The position numbers were made by a program, and so were the translations under genes. 64,000 bases of DNA from Streptomyces sp. TLI_105. GTDB lineage: Bacteria > Actinomycetota > Actinomycetes > Streptomycetales > Streptomycetaceae. Shown one piece after another: positions 26,306-34,607 of this stretch. Position 1 is the stretch's first letter. Every line of letters begins with the position of its first letter. The notes beneath the pieces are model-generated. The model saw only the letters and a list, made by a program, of their open reading frames with translations. It was not told the origin of the DNA and ran no database searches. The DNA lies in NCBI RefSeq assembly GCF_900105415.1, contig NZ_FNSM01000001.1:4430501-4494500 (forward strand), written 5' to 3'.

Positions 26306-26791
26306 CTAGGTCCACTGCTCGGACGGCTTGACGCCCGGCAGGGGCTTGCCGATCAGCGCCAGCGGGATGAAGAAGTTCACCTGCCCGATGGCGAGGGCGA
26401 GCGTGGCGAGCCCCTTCTCGTCGTAGAGCTCGGCGGCCTTCGCGTACAGCTCGTCCGGGACCCGCTCGGCCCCGGGCGCGGCGGGCCGCAGCACGGCCTC
26501 CACGAGCGCCAGGGCGACGGCCTCCTCCTCGCTGAAGCACGGCGCGTCCTGCCACGACGCCACGGCGGTGATCCGCTCCTCCGGGATGCCGTCCTTCCGG
26601 AGGCTCTCCGTGTGCATGACGGTCAGGTACGTGTTCCCGACGATCTGCCCGGCCCGCAGCTGCAGCAGGTCGATCGTCGTCTTCGGCACGGCCCCGTTCC
26701 CGGTGGCCTTGTACAGCGCCCCGGCCACGGCCCCGAGCTCCGGCACGAGCCGGACGGGGTTGGAGAGGCGGGAGGTGGCGGCGACCTTCAT
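26306..26791 (-). CDS. carboxymuconolactone decarboxylase-like protein without the CxxC motif
   Basis: 161 residues of the AhpD/CMD fold. Family members in stress defence carry a redox CxxC before the histidine of an LDMH-like motif; here that region reads GNTYLTVMHTESLRKDG, so both cysteines are missing while the histidine remains. A peroxidase role is therefore unlikely and a decarboxylase-like or orphan function more likely. GAAGGGAC before ATG 26791 supports the start. It converges with the glycosyltransferase gene (22-bp gap); the tRNA lies 167 bp upstream on the same strand. Confidence 0.8.
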   Translation of the reverse strand: MKVAATSRLSNPVRLVPELGAVAGALYKATGNGAVPKTTIDLLQLRAGQIVGNTYLTVMHTESLRKDGIPEERITAVASWQDAPCFSEEEAVALALVEAVLRPAAPGAERVPDELYAKAAELYDEKGLATLALAIGQVNFFIPLALIGKPLPGVKPSEQWT

Positions 26792-26902
26792 GGCGATGTC
26801 CCTTCGGGCTGTTCTTCGTGTTCCGTCGTGGTCCTTCACCGCACTGACGGAATCCGGGGGACATGTGTGACAGCCCCGCCGAAGAACTTTCGGGCAGAAA
26901 AG

Positions 26903-26946
26903 CACTCAGGGGCCCGACCCGCTTTCGCGGATCAGGCCCCTGAGTG
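26903..26946 (-). terminator. rho-independent terminator after tRNA-Pro
   Basis: CACTCAGGGGCC (26903-26914) pairs exactly with 26935-26946 around a 20-base loop. On the reverse strand it is followed by CTTTTC. It lies 13 bp beyond the tRNA 3' end. Confidence 0.8.
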
Positions 26947-26958
26947 GTCCTGCGGCTG

Positions 26959-27032
26959 TCGGGGTGGCGGGATTTGAACCCACGACCTCTTCGTCCCGAA
27001 CGAAGCGCGCTGCCAAGCTGCGCTACACCCCG
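26959..27032 (-). tRNA. tRNA-Pro (CGG anticodon)
   Basis: Reverse-strand sequence folds as a standard tRNA. The acceptor stem is CGGGGTG/CACCCCG, the anticodon stem CTTCG/CGAAG with the loop TTCGGGA giving anticodon CGG, and GGTTCAAATCC forms the T arm. The discriminator base is A at 26959 and the CCA end is not encoded. CCG is a frequent proline codon here. A terminator hairpin follows. Confidence 0.97.
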
Positions 27033-27174
27033 ATGTCGCTGCTTTGTTCTTCACGTCGCGGCGACATCGATTACTTTAGCCCACGCGCGCGCTCAGACGA
27101 AATCCGGTATTCGGAGGGCCTCGGCGCAGGTCGGATGCGGTCCGGGCCGACGGTCGCCGGACGGGGGTGCGGAA

Positions 27175-27201
27175 GGCCGTGGCGGCGGGGCCGCCACGGC
27201 C
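27175..27201 (-). terminator. terminator of the metallophosphoesterase gene
   Basis: GGCCGTGGCGG (27175-27185) pairs exactly with 27191-27201 around a five-base loop, 37 bp beyond the stop of the reverse-strand gene ending at 27239. Confidence 0.6.
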
Positions 27202-27238
27202 GCGGTGGGGGCGTGATCATGCCCCGCACCGTAAGCGT

Positions 27239-28177
27239 TCAGGCACGCGCCGTCAGGGTGAGCAGGGTGACCTCGGGCGGGCAGGCGAAGCGGACGGGGG
27301 TGAACCGGTTGGTGCCGCAGCCCGCCGAGACGTGGAGGTACGAGGTGCGGTCGTCCACGGTGTGCGTGGAGAGGCCCTTCACCCGGTCCGTGTCCAGGTC
27401 GCAGTTGGTGACGAGCGCCCCGTAGAAGGGGATGCACAGCTGCCCGCCGTGGGTGTGCCCGGCGAGGACCAGCTCGTACCCGTCGGCCGTGAAGGCGTCG
27501 AGCGAGCGCAGGTACGGGGCGTGCACGACGCCCACCGAGAAGTCGGCCGCCGCGTCGGGGCCGCCGGCCACCTTGTCGTACCGGTCGCGCTTGATGTGCG
27601 GGTCGTCCAGGCCGGTGAAGGCGAGCTCGGCCTGCGGCAGCTTCAGCCGGCCGCGGGTGTTGGTGAGGTTGACCCAGCCGGCCGCGTCGAAGGCGTCCCG
27701 GAGGTCCTCCCACGGGTTGTGGACGGCGCCGACCACCGGCGGGTTGCCGTTGAGGCCGTGGCGGCCCTGCACCTTCTCCAGCAGATAGCGGGCGGGATTG
27801 CGCAGCCGGGGCCCGTAGTAGTCGTTGGAGCCGAAGACGTACACACCGGGGAACTCCATCAGCGGCCCGAGCGCGTCGAGGACCTCCGGCACGGCGTCCG
27901 TGTCGGAGAGGTTGTCGCCGGTGTTGACGACGAAGTCCGGGCGGAGCCCCGCGAGGGACTGCAGCCAGGCGCGCTTCTTGCGCTGGCCGCTCACCATGTG
28001 GATGTCGGAGACCTGGAGTACCCGCAGGTCGCGCATGCCGCGCGGGAGGACCGGGACCGTCACCCGGCGGAGTCGGAAGGAGCGGGCCTCGATGCCGGCC
28101 GCGTAGGCGATTCCGGCCGCCGCCGTCGCCGTGAGGCCTGCCGTGATCTTCAGGGGGATGCCGTACCGTGCGCGCAT
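27239..28177 (-). CDS. membrane-anchored metallophosphoesterase
   Basis: 312 residues. A hydrophobic stretch at about 10-30 (ITAGLTATAAAGIAYAAG) anchors the protein. The calcineurin-like motifs follow in order: SDIHM (GDxHx), NTGDN, GSNDYYG (GNHD variant) and AGHTHGGQL. It belongs to the YkuE-like group of membrane-associated phosphoesterases; the substrate is unknown. ATG 28177 is chosen because the upstream extension is not conserved-looking, although GGGGGG directly abuts the ATG. It is divergent from the YqeY gene with 74 bp between starts. Confidence 0.87.
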   Translation of the reverse strand: MRARYGIPLKITAGLTATAAAGIAYAAGIEARSFRLRRVTVPVLPRGMRDLRVLQVSDIHMVSGQRKKRAWLQSLAGLRPDFVVNTGDNLSDTDAVPEVLDALGPLMEFPGVYVFGSNDYYGPRLRNPARYLLEKVQGRHGLNGNPPVVGAVHNPWEDLRDAFDAAGWVNLTNTRGRLKLPQAELAFTGLDDPHIKRDRYDKVAGGPDAAADFSVGVVHAPYLRSLDAFTADGYELVLAGHTHGGQLCIPFYGALVTNCDLDTDRVKGLSTHTVDDRTSYLHVSAGCGTNRFTPVRFACPPEVTLLTLTARA

Positions 28178-28251
28178 CCCCCCATCGTCGCAGACCCGCC
28201 GGTCCGAAATGCGCGGGCGGTACGGGGGGCGCACCTGCGACACTTGGCCCC

Positions 28252-28716
28252 ATGACCACGCTCAAGGCGAAGCTCCAGGACGACCTCAACGCCGCGATCC
28301 GGGAGCGCGACGAACTGCGCTCCTCGACCCTGCGGCTGACCATCACCGCGATCACCAAGGAGGAGGTCGCGGGCACGACGAAGCGCGAACTCTCCGACGA
28401 CGAGGTGCAGAAGGTGATCGCGAAGGAGGCGAAGAAGCGCCGCGAGGCCGCGGACGCCTTCGCCAAGGGCGGTCGCCCCGAGTCCGCCGAGCGCGAGAAG
28501 GCCGAGGGCCTCATCCTCGACGCGTACCTGCCGAAGCAGCTCGGCGACGAGGAGCTCGACTCCATCGTCGCGGCGGCCGTCGAGGAGGCGAAGGCGGCGG
28601 GCGCCGAGGGGCCGCGTGCCATGGGCGCCGTCATGAAGATCGTGAACCCGAAGGTGGCCGGCCAGGCCGAGGGCGGCCGTGTCGCCGCCGTGGTGAAGAA
28701 GCTGCTCGCGGGCTGA
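28252..28716 (+). CDS. GatB/YqeY-domain protein
   Basis: 154 residues, the usual length for YqeY. It consists of the helical tRNA-amidotransferase tail domain: TLKAKLQDDLNAAIRERDELR, AKKRREAADAFAKGGR, LPKQLGDEELDSIV and MGAVMKIVNPKVAGQAEGGRV (in pieces). These free-standing proteins are thought to bind tRNA, but their role is not settled. No Shine-Dalgarno is present; a weak -10-like GACACT lies seven bases before the ATG. A strong bidirectional hairpin follows. Confidence 0.9.
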   Translation: MTTLKAKLQDDLNAAIRERDELRSSTLRLTITAITKEEVAGTTKRELSDDEVQKVIAKEAKKRREAADAFAKGGRPESAEREKAEGLILDAYLPKQLGDEELDSIVAAAVEEAKAAGAEGPRAMGAVMKIVNPKVAGQAEGGRVAAVVKKLLAG

Positions 28717-28730
28717 TCCGCGGAGCAGCT

Positions 28731-28773
28731 ACGAGGAGGGCGCCCCACCGTCAGGTGGGGCGCCCTTCCTCGT
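28731..28773. terminator. bidirectional terminator between convergent genes
   Basis: GAGGAGGGCGCCCCACC pairs with 28754-28772 around a GTCA loop, with one bulged base. It serves the YqeY gene and the penicillin-binding-protein gene. Confidence 0.85.
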
Positions 28774-28782
28774 ATCACCAGG

Positions 28783-31017
28783 TCAGTGGTTTCCGCCGCG
28801 CGGCTTGTTGCGTCCGTCGCCGCCGCCGAGCAGGTCCGTGGGGAACGTGAAGCCGGGGTTCGGGTCCGTGCCGCCCGGCTTGTTGTCGGCCGGCTTGCGG
28901 GGCTTGTTCGGGCCCTCGTCGCCCGGCTTCTCCTCCTTGGGCTTCTGGGCCCGCGGTACGGAGACGGGGACGAAGCCCGGCGTCTGACCGGCGTCCAGGG
29001 CGCCCGTCATCGCGATCTTCCAGATCGGGCCGGGGAGGCAGCCACCGCAGACCTTGTCGTAGTACTCGCCGCCGATGGTGATGTCGTACATCGACTTCTT
29101 CTCGCCGACGTCGTCACCGACCCAGACGGCGGTGGACAGGTTCGGGGTGTAGCCGACGAACCAGGCGTCCTTGCGGTCGTTGGTCGTACCGGTCTTGCCC
29201 GCGTTGTCGCGGTCGCTGAGACCGGCCTTCGTGCCGGTGCCGTCCTCGACGACGCCCTTCAGCATCTGGTTGATGGTGTCGGCGGTCCGGTCGCTCATGG
29301 CCCGCGTGCACTTGGTCTGCGGCACGTTCAGCTTGTCGCCGTTGGCAGCCTTGATCGACTCGATGGCGATCGGGGTGCAGTAGATGCCGCGGTTGGCGAA
29401 GGTCGCGTAGACGGACGCCATGTCGAGCGGGGTGCTCTCGATGCTGCCGAGGGTGACCGACGGGCTCTGCTTGATGGGCTTGCCCAGCTCGCGCTCGTAG
29501 CCGACGTTCTTCGCCATCGTCAGCGTCTCGCACAGGCCGGCCATCTGCTCCAGCTTGGCGAAGTACGTGTTGATGGACTTGCCGAGGGCGCTCGTCATGT
29601 CGAAGACGCCCTTCTCCGACTTCATCTCGTTGTTGACCTCCCAGTTGGCGTAGCCCGCGGGCTTGCCGTCGCAACGGGTGTAGTCGCTCTCCGGGATGTT
29701 GATCTGCGCCGGGGTGTCGAAGCTCTGCGCCGGGCTCAGGCCCTTCTCCAGCGCGGCCGCGGCCGTGATCGGCTTGAAGGTCGAGCCGACCTGGAAGCCG
29801 TACGTGGTGCCGCCCATCTTGCTGCCGACGGCGAGGTTGAGCGTCGTCTGGTGCTGCTTCTGGTCCAGTCCGTACGGGCGGGACTGGCCCATCGACAGGA
29901 TGCGGCCGGTCTTGGGCTGGACCTGCACCACCGAGGCGGCGACCGGGTCGTCCTTGTCGACCTTCGCGACGGCGGCCTCGTTGGCGGCGGCCTGCGCGCG
30001 GGGGTCGAGCGTGGTCTTGATGGTGAGGCCGCCCAGGTTCCACAGCTTCGTCCGCTCCTCGGCGGTCTTGCCGAAGGTCGGGTCGTTGAGGATCGTCTTG
30101 CGGACGTAGTCGCAGAAGAAGCCGGCGCCGTCGACGGCGGTGATGCAGCCGTTCTTCGGGGTCTTCACCTTCAGCTTGATCGGCTTGGCCTTGGCGGCGT
30201 CCGCCTCGGCCTGGCTGATGTCCTTCACGTCGGCCATCCGCTGGAGGACCGTGTTGCGGCGCTTGGTGGCTTCCTGGAGGTCGTTGATCGGGTCGTAGCG
30301 GCTCGGCGACTGGACGAGGCCGGCCATCATCGCCGCCTCGCCCAGGTCCAGGTCGGCGGCGGGCTTGGAGAAGTAGCGCTGGGAGGCGGCCTCGATGCCA
30401 TAGGCCTGTTGCCCGAAGAACGTGATGTTGAGGTAGTTCTCCAGGATCTTCTTCTTGCCCAGCTCCTCCTCGACCTGGATCGCGAACTTCAGCTCGCGGA
30501 CCTTGCGGCCGATGGTCTGCTGGGTGGCCTGCGCGACCTTCTCGGGGTCGTCACCGGCCTCCTCGACGAAGACGTTCTTCACGTACTGCTGGGTCAGCGT
30601 GGACGCGCCCTGCGCGACCCCGCCCGACTGCGCGTTCCGGTTGATGGCGCGCAGTACGCCCTTGAGGTCGATCGCCCCGTGCTCGTAGAAGCGCCCGTCC
30701 TCGATCGCGACGATCGCCTTCTGCATGTACGGGGAGATCTTGTCGATCGGCACGACCTTCCGGTCCCGCGAGTACACCGTGGCGATCAGACCGCCCTCGG
30801 CGTCCAGGATCGTGGTGCGCTGACTCAGCGGTGGGGTCTTCAGGTTGGAGGGGATCTCGTCGAACCCCTCGACCGTGCCCTTCGCGGCCAGCCCGAGTGC
30901 ACCGGCGGCGGGCAGGGCGATGCCCGCCAGCACGGCTCCGGCGAGCACACTGACACCGAGGAACTTGGCGGCCTGCTGGGTCCCGGTCAGACCACCGCCC
31001 GAGCGCTTCTTTGGCAT
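28783..31017 (-). CDS. bifunctional penicillin-binding protein (PonA2 type)
   Basis: 744 residues. A short cytoplasmic start and a transmembrane helix (about 17-45) lead to the GT51 glycosyltransferase (catalytic Glu106 in AIEDGRFYEHGAID; ASTLTQQYVKN). The transpeptidase domain has Ser412 in GSTFKP, Ser481 in KSINTY and Lys608 in GKTGTT. The tail is Pro/Lys/Gly-rich; the PASTA domain of mycobacterial PonA2 is not obvious. It polymerises and cross-links peptidoglycan. There is no Shine-Dalgarno; TAGGCT lies six bases before the ATG (forward 31024-31029), implying a leaderless mRNA. It is divergent from wblA, as ponA2 is next to whiB4 in mycobacteria. Confidence 0.95.
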   Translation of the reverse strand: MPKKRSGGGLTGTQQAAKFLGVSVLAGAVLAGIALPAAGALGLAAKGTVEGFDEIPSNLKTPPLSQRTTILDAEGGLIATVYSRDRKVVPIDKISPYMQKAIVAIEDGRFYEHGAIDLKGVLRAINRNAQSGGVAQGASTLTQQYVKNVFVEEAGDDPEKVAQATQQTIGRKVRELKFAIQVEEELGKKKILENYLNITFFGQQAYGIEAASQRYFSKPAADLDLGEAAMMAGLVQSPSRYDPINDLQEATKRRNTVLQRMADVKDISQAEADAAKAKPIKLKVKTPKNGCITAVDGAGFFCDYVRKTILNDPTFGKTAEERTKLWNLGGLTIKTTLDPRAQAAANEAAVAKVDKDDPVAASVVQVQPKTGRILSMGQSRPYGLDQKQHQTTLNLAVGSKMGGTTYGFQVGSTFKPITAAAALEKGLSPAQSFDTPAQINIPESDYTRCDGKPAGYANWEVNNEMKSEKGVFDMTSALGKSINTYFAKLEQMAGLCETLTMAKNVGYERELGKPIKQSPSVTLGSIESTPLDMASVYATFANRGIYCTPIAIESIKAANGDKLNVPQTKCTRAMSDRTADTINQMLKGVVEDGTGTKAGLSDRDNAGKTGTTNDRKDAWFVGYTPNLSTAVWVGDDVGEKKSMYDITIGGEYYDKVCGGCLPGPIWKIAMTGALDAGQTPGFVPVSVPRAQKPKEEKPGDEGPNKPRKPADNKPGGTDPNPGFTFPTDLLGGGDGRNKPRGGNH

Positions 31018-31434
31018 GGGGGCAGCCTACGTTCTCATTCGCCGGACACACGTATATGCCTTGGCCTAAGCTGCTCCCAACTGTCACAGCAGTGTGGTCT
31101 CGCATCAAGACCCGGGTGTGACATCGGCATGAATTCCCGTGACCCCGAAGCGCGGGAAGTCTCGTGTCCGATTCCGGCTCGTGTGTCACGCGGTGTCCGA
31201 AGTGACCCCGTCGAGGAAGGGCATATCCATGCGGTATGTCCGCTATCACACGCATGTCCTTTGATCACTCCCCTGGGTGATCTGACGCGCACGCATAGTC
31301 CGTTCGGACCATTCAAGATTGGGCCCGAAGGGGGTGTTGCGCTGTGCCCACCTTCCGTAACGTCCCAACTGGCAGCGGTGAATATGCCGCTGCCGCCGTG
31401 GGGGAGCCTCGATTCGGGAGAGGACGGCGCCGGT
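31018..31434. other. 417-bp divergent region between the PBP gene and wblA
   Basis: No gene is seen. The region is clearly AT-richer than its neighbours and must hold both promoters. The PBP promoter abuts its start codon. The wblA side contains GATCACTC-CCCT-GGGTGATC (31263-31282, one mismatch) and GTCCG-TT-CGGAC (31299-31310) as candidate operators, so wblA probably has a leader longer than 100 bases. Confidence 0.5.
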
Positions 31435-31779
31435 ATGGGCTGGGTAGCTGACTGGAGTGCGCAGGCGGCCTGCCGCACTACCGATCCGGATGAACTTTTC
31501 GTGCAGGGAGCGGCACAGAACAGGGCAAAGGCGGTGTGCACCGGATGCCCGGTGCGGACCGAGTGCCTCGCCGACGCCCTCGACAACCGCGTGGAGTTCG
31601 GCGTGTGGGGCGGCATGACGGAGCGCGAGCGCCGCGCCCTGCTGCGCCGGAGGCCGACCGTCACCTCGTGGCGCCGGCTCCTGGAGACCGCGCGGACGGA
31701 GTACGAGCGGGGAGCGGGCCTGCTGCCCGTGGCGATCGAGGACGACGCGACGTACGAGGCGTACGCCGCGGTCGGCTAG
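31435..31779 (+). CDS. wblA: WhiB-like iron-sulfur regulator WblA
   Basis: 114 residues. Four cysteines (C13, C35, C38, C44: AACRTTD, VCTGCPVRTEC) bind the [4Fe-4S] cluster, and GVWGGMTERERR is the turn that contacts DNA. Sequence and position next to a ponA2-type PBP and twin ArsA genes identify it as WblA, the orthologue of mycobacterial WhiB4. WblA controls the switch from growth to sporulation and represses antibiotic production and antioxidant genes in streptomycetes. ATG 31435 is the conserved MGWV start; in-frame GTG 31378 and ATG 31384 could add 17-19 residues. Confidence 0.95.
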   Translation: MGWVADWSAQAACRTTDPDELFVQGAAQNRAKAVCTGCPVRTECLADALDNRVEFGVWGGMTERERRALLRRRPTVTSWRRLLETARTEYERGAGLLPVAIEDDATYEAYAAVG

Positions 31780-31890
31780 GAACCGCTCGGCCGGCAACCG
31801 CTCGACGTTCAGCGCCCGGATGCCCAGGCGTCCAGCGTCCGGACACCGAGGTGCTCGGCGTTCAGGCGTCGGCGTTCAGGTACTCAAGGC

Positions 31891-33366
31891 TCAGGCCGAG
31901 GGCGTCCGTCCCGCCGTGAGTCGGTCACCGATGGCCCGCAGCCCGGCGAGGTCGTGCACATCGCCGGGCAGGGCGGCCACTTCGGTCACCGCCACCTCCG
32001 GGTGGAGCGCGGTGAAGCGGTCGCGCGTGCGCTGCTCGCGTGCGAGCACCCGCATGCGCTCTGCGTGCAGGCGCAGAAGTCCTGCGGTGAGATGACGTAC
32101 GTCCACATCTGTTTCCTGTGCCGGTTCGGCTGTGGGGGCAGCCTCGGGTACGGGATGTGCGGCGGCGGTGGCGAGATCGTTCGGCTCGGGCTCGGTCTCA
32201 AGCTCGGGCGTGGTGGCCGGGGAGCCACGCAGTCCAGCCTTCCCGCCCCCCTGATCCACAATGCGCCCCTCGTCAAGATTTTCCGCGGCGGCCCGCGCCC
32301 GCTCGGCCGACAGCCGGGCGGCGCCGCTGCCGTGGACGCGGTTGAGGACGAGACCGGCCAGCGGCATCTGCTCGGCGGCCAGCCGCTCCACGAAGTACGC
32401 GGCCTCGCGCAGCGCGTCCCGCTCCGGCGTGGCGACCACGAGGAAGGCCGTGCCCGGGGCCTGGAGCAGCTTGTACGTGGCGTCCGCGCGGGTCCGGAAA
32501 CCGCCGAACATCGTGTCCATCGCCGCCACGAACGTCTGTACGTCCTTGAGGAACTGACCCCCCAGCAGCTTCCCCAGGGTCCCCGTCATCATCGACATGC
32601 CGACGTTGAGGAACTTCATCCCGGCCCGGCCGCCGACCTTCGCCGGGGCCATGAGCAGCTTGATGAACTTGCCGTCGAGGAAGGACCCGAGCCGCTTCGG
32701 CGCGTCGAGGAAGTCCAGCGCGGACCGGGAGGGCGGGGTGTCGACGACGATCAGGTCCCACTCGTCGCGGGCCCGGAGCTGGCCCAGCTTCTCCATCGCC
32801 ATGTACTCCTGCGTACCGGCGAATCCGGCCGACAGGGACTGGTAGAAGGGGTTCTCCAGGATCGCCCGCGCCCGCTCGGGCTCCGCGTGCGCCTCGACGA
32901 TCTCGTCGAAGGTCCGCTTCATGTCGAGCATCATGGCGTGCAGTTCGCCGCCGTCGGACCCCTTGATCCCGTCGACCTTGCGGGGCGTGTTGTCGAGGGA
33001 GTCGATGCCCATGGACTGGGCGAGCCGGCGCGCCGGGTCGATGGTGAGGACCACGACCCGCCGGCCGCGCTCCGCCGCCCGCACGCCGAGGGCCGCCGCC
33101 GTGGTCGTCTTGCCGACCCCGCCCGCGCCGCAGCACACGATGATCCGGGTCCCCCGGTCGTCGAGGAGCGGATCGAGCTCGAGGAGGGGCGCGCGATCGA
33201 GCCCGTCCACAGCGTCCGGTCCGTCCACGGTGTCGGCTCCGGTGTCGGCCCCGGCTCCGGCTCCGGCCTCGGCTCCGGCGTCGGCTCCGGTGTCGGCCCC
33301 CGCCACGGCCCCGGCCACGACAGCGGCCGCTTCGGGGGCCGTCGTGGCGTCCGCTGTCTCCGTCAC
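31891..33366 (-). CDS. ArsA/GET3-family ATPase, second of a pair
   Basis: 491 residues. Residues 1-60 are an Ala/Gly/Asp repeat (GADTGADAGAEAGAGAGAD in pieces). The P-loop is CCGAGGVGKTTTAAAL, then LTIDPARRLAQSMGI, VVDTPPSRSALDFL (switch II) and a C-terminal low-complexity segment. It resembles mycobacterial Rv3680. ArsA/GET3 ATPases are two-domain or dimeric chaperones for membrane insertion or anion export; two separate half-proteins encoded together probably form a heterodimer. GTG 33366 overlaps the preceding stop (GTGA), so translation is coupled. The 3' end meets wblA 112 bp away. Confidence 0.9.
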   Translation of the reverse strand: MTETADATTAPEAAAVVAGAVAGADTGADAGAEAGAGAGADTGADTVDGPDAVDGLDRAPLLELDPLLDDRGTRIIVCCGAGGVGKTTTAAALGVRAAERGRRVVVLTIDPARRLAQSMGIDSLDNTPRKVDGIKGSDGGELHAMMLDMKRTFDEIVEAHAEPERARAILENPFYQSLSAGFAGTQEYMAMEKLGQLRARDEWDLIVVDTPPSRSALDFLDAPKRLGSFLDGKFIKLLMAPAKVGGRAGMKFLNVGMSMMTGTLGKLLGGQFLKDVQTFVAAMDTMFGGFRTRADATYKLLQAPGTAFLVVATPERDALREAAYFVERLAAEQMPLAGLVLNRVHGSGAARLSAERARAAAENLDEGRIVDQGGGKAGLRGSPATTPELETEPEPNDLATAAAHPVPEAAPTAEPAQETDVDVRHLTAGLLRLHAERMRVLAREQRTRDRFTALHPEVAVTEVAALPGDVHDLAGLRAIGDRLTAGRTPSA

Positions 33367-34325
33367 GCGCCCACCCCTTGCTTCCGCAGTTCCTTCGCCA
33401 GCCGGTAGAGCCCGGCGATGTCCGCCCCGTCCCCGAGGAAGGGCAGTTCGTACGAGGGGACGCCGACGCCGTCCAGGACGGCGCGCTGCGTCCGTTCCAG
33501 CTCCACCCGCCGCGCGTGCTCGGCCGCCTGGTCGAGGAGCGGCTCCACCAGCCGCGTGCCGCCCGTGACGCCGACGGACGCCAGGGCGCGCGCGATCGCG
33601 TCCCGGTGGTCGCCCGAGGCGGCCCGCACGGCCGCCTCGTCGAGGACGTGCGGGCGGACCATGTTCACCACGACCCGTCCCACCGGCAGGTCGGCGGCCC
33701 TCAGCTCCGCGATGCCGTCCGCGGTCTCCTGGACCGGCATCTCCTCCAGGAGCGTCACCAGGTGCACCGCCGTCTCGGGGGACTTCAGGACCCGCATGAC
33801 GGCCTGCGCCTGGTTGTGTATCGGGCCGATCCTGGCCAGGCCCGCGACCTCGTCGTTCACGTTGAGGAAGCGGGTGATGCGGCCGGTGGGCGGCGCGTCC
33901 ATGACGACGTGGTCGTAGGTGGGACGGCCGTCCTTCTCGCGCCGCCGGACCGCCTCGCACGCCTTGCCGGTCAGGAGCACGTCCCGGACGCCCGGCGCTA
34001 TCGTCGTCGCGAAGTCGATCGCGCCGAGCTTCTTCAGGGCCCGTCCCGCCCCGCCCAGTTTGTAGAACATCTGGAGGTAGTCGAGGAGTGCGCGCTCGGC
34101 GTCGATCGCCAGCGCGTACACCTCGCCGCCGCCGGGGGCGACGGCGATCTTGCGCTCCTCGTACGGAAGGGCTTCCGTCTCGAAGAGCTGTGCGATGCCC
34201 TGTCTGCCTTCGACCTCGACGAGGAGGGTCCGCTTCCCCTCCGTCGCGAGGGCGAGGGCGAGGGCGGCGGCGACCGTCGTCTTACCGGTACCGCCCTTGC
34301 CGCTGACGACCTGGAGCCTGCTCAC
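33363..34325 (-). CDS. ArsA/GET3-family ATPase, first of a pair
   Basis: 320 residues. The deviant P-loop SGKGGTGKTTVAAALAL is at residues 8-24, followed by VEVEGRQGIAQLF, VVMDAPPTGRITRFL and VVVNMVRPHVLDEAAV. It corresponds to mycobacterial Rv3679. It lacks the cysteines used for arsenite by ArsA, so arsenite transport is unlikely. GTG 34325 is preceded by TAGGCT at a distance of seven bases (forward 34333-34338) and no Shine-Dalgarno, so the operon mRNA is probably leaderless. The divergent DUF4177 gene starts 123 bp away. Confidence 0.9.
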   Translation of the reverse strand: MSRLQVVSGKGGTGKTTVAAALALALATEGKRTLLVEVEGRQGIAQLFETEALPYEERKIAVAPGGGEVYALAIDAERALLDYLQMFYKLGGAGRALKKLGAIDFATTIAPGVRDVLLTGKACEAVRRREKDGRPTYDHVVMDAPPTGRITRFLNVNDEVAGLARIGPIHNQAQAVMRVLKSPETAVHLVTLLEEMPVQETADGIAELRAADLPVGRVVVNMVRPHVLDEAAVRAASGDHRDAIARALASVGVTGGTRLVEPLLDQAAEHARRVELERTQRAVLDGVGVPSYELPFLGDGADIAGLYRLAKELRKQGVGA

Positions 34326-34448
34326 GCTGTCGAGCCTAACCACTGGCGGCCGCGCGCAATCAGCAGGCCGCCCCGGAGAAGCCACCTAGGGGGAGCTTCG
34401 GGGGCCACCTCGGCGGATGGCCCCGCGGCAGCGGATACAGTCGGCCCC

Positions 34449-34607
34449 ATGACCAAGTGGGAGTACGTCACGGTGCCGCTTCTGGTGCACGCGACCAAGC
34501 AGATTCTGGACACCTGGGGCGAGGACGGCTGGGAGCTCGTCCAGGTCGTGCCCGGGCCGAACAACCCCGAGCAGCTCGTGGCCTACCTGAAGCGGGCCAA
34601 GTCGTGA
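34449..34607 (+). CDS. DUF4177 small protein
   Basis: 52 residues, TKWEYVTVPLLVHATKQILD followed by GWELVQVVPGPN and LVAYLKR, the standard DUF4177 pattern, one alpha-beta unit. It is the positional equivalent of mycobacterial Rv3678A. Function is unknown. TACAGT (34436-34441) lies seven bases before the ATG with no Shine-Dalgarno, suggesting a leaderless mRNA. The stop overlaps the RidA start (GTGA), so the two are made together. Confidence 0.9.
   Translation: MTKWEYVTVPLLVHATKQILDTWGEDGWELVQVVPGPNNPEQLVAYLKRAKS

Noticed and set aside
28786..31779. A 997-codon forward open frame across the PBP gene and wblA region
   Set aside because: It is antisense to a certain penicillin-binding protein and its translation is low-complexity; only its end is real, as wblA. 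Long antisense frames are expected at this GC content.
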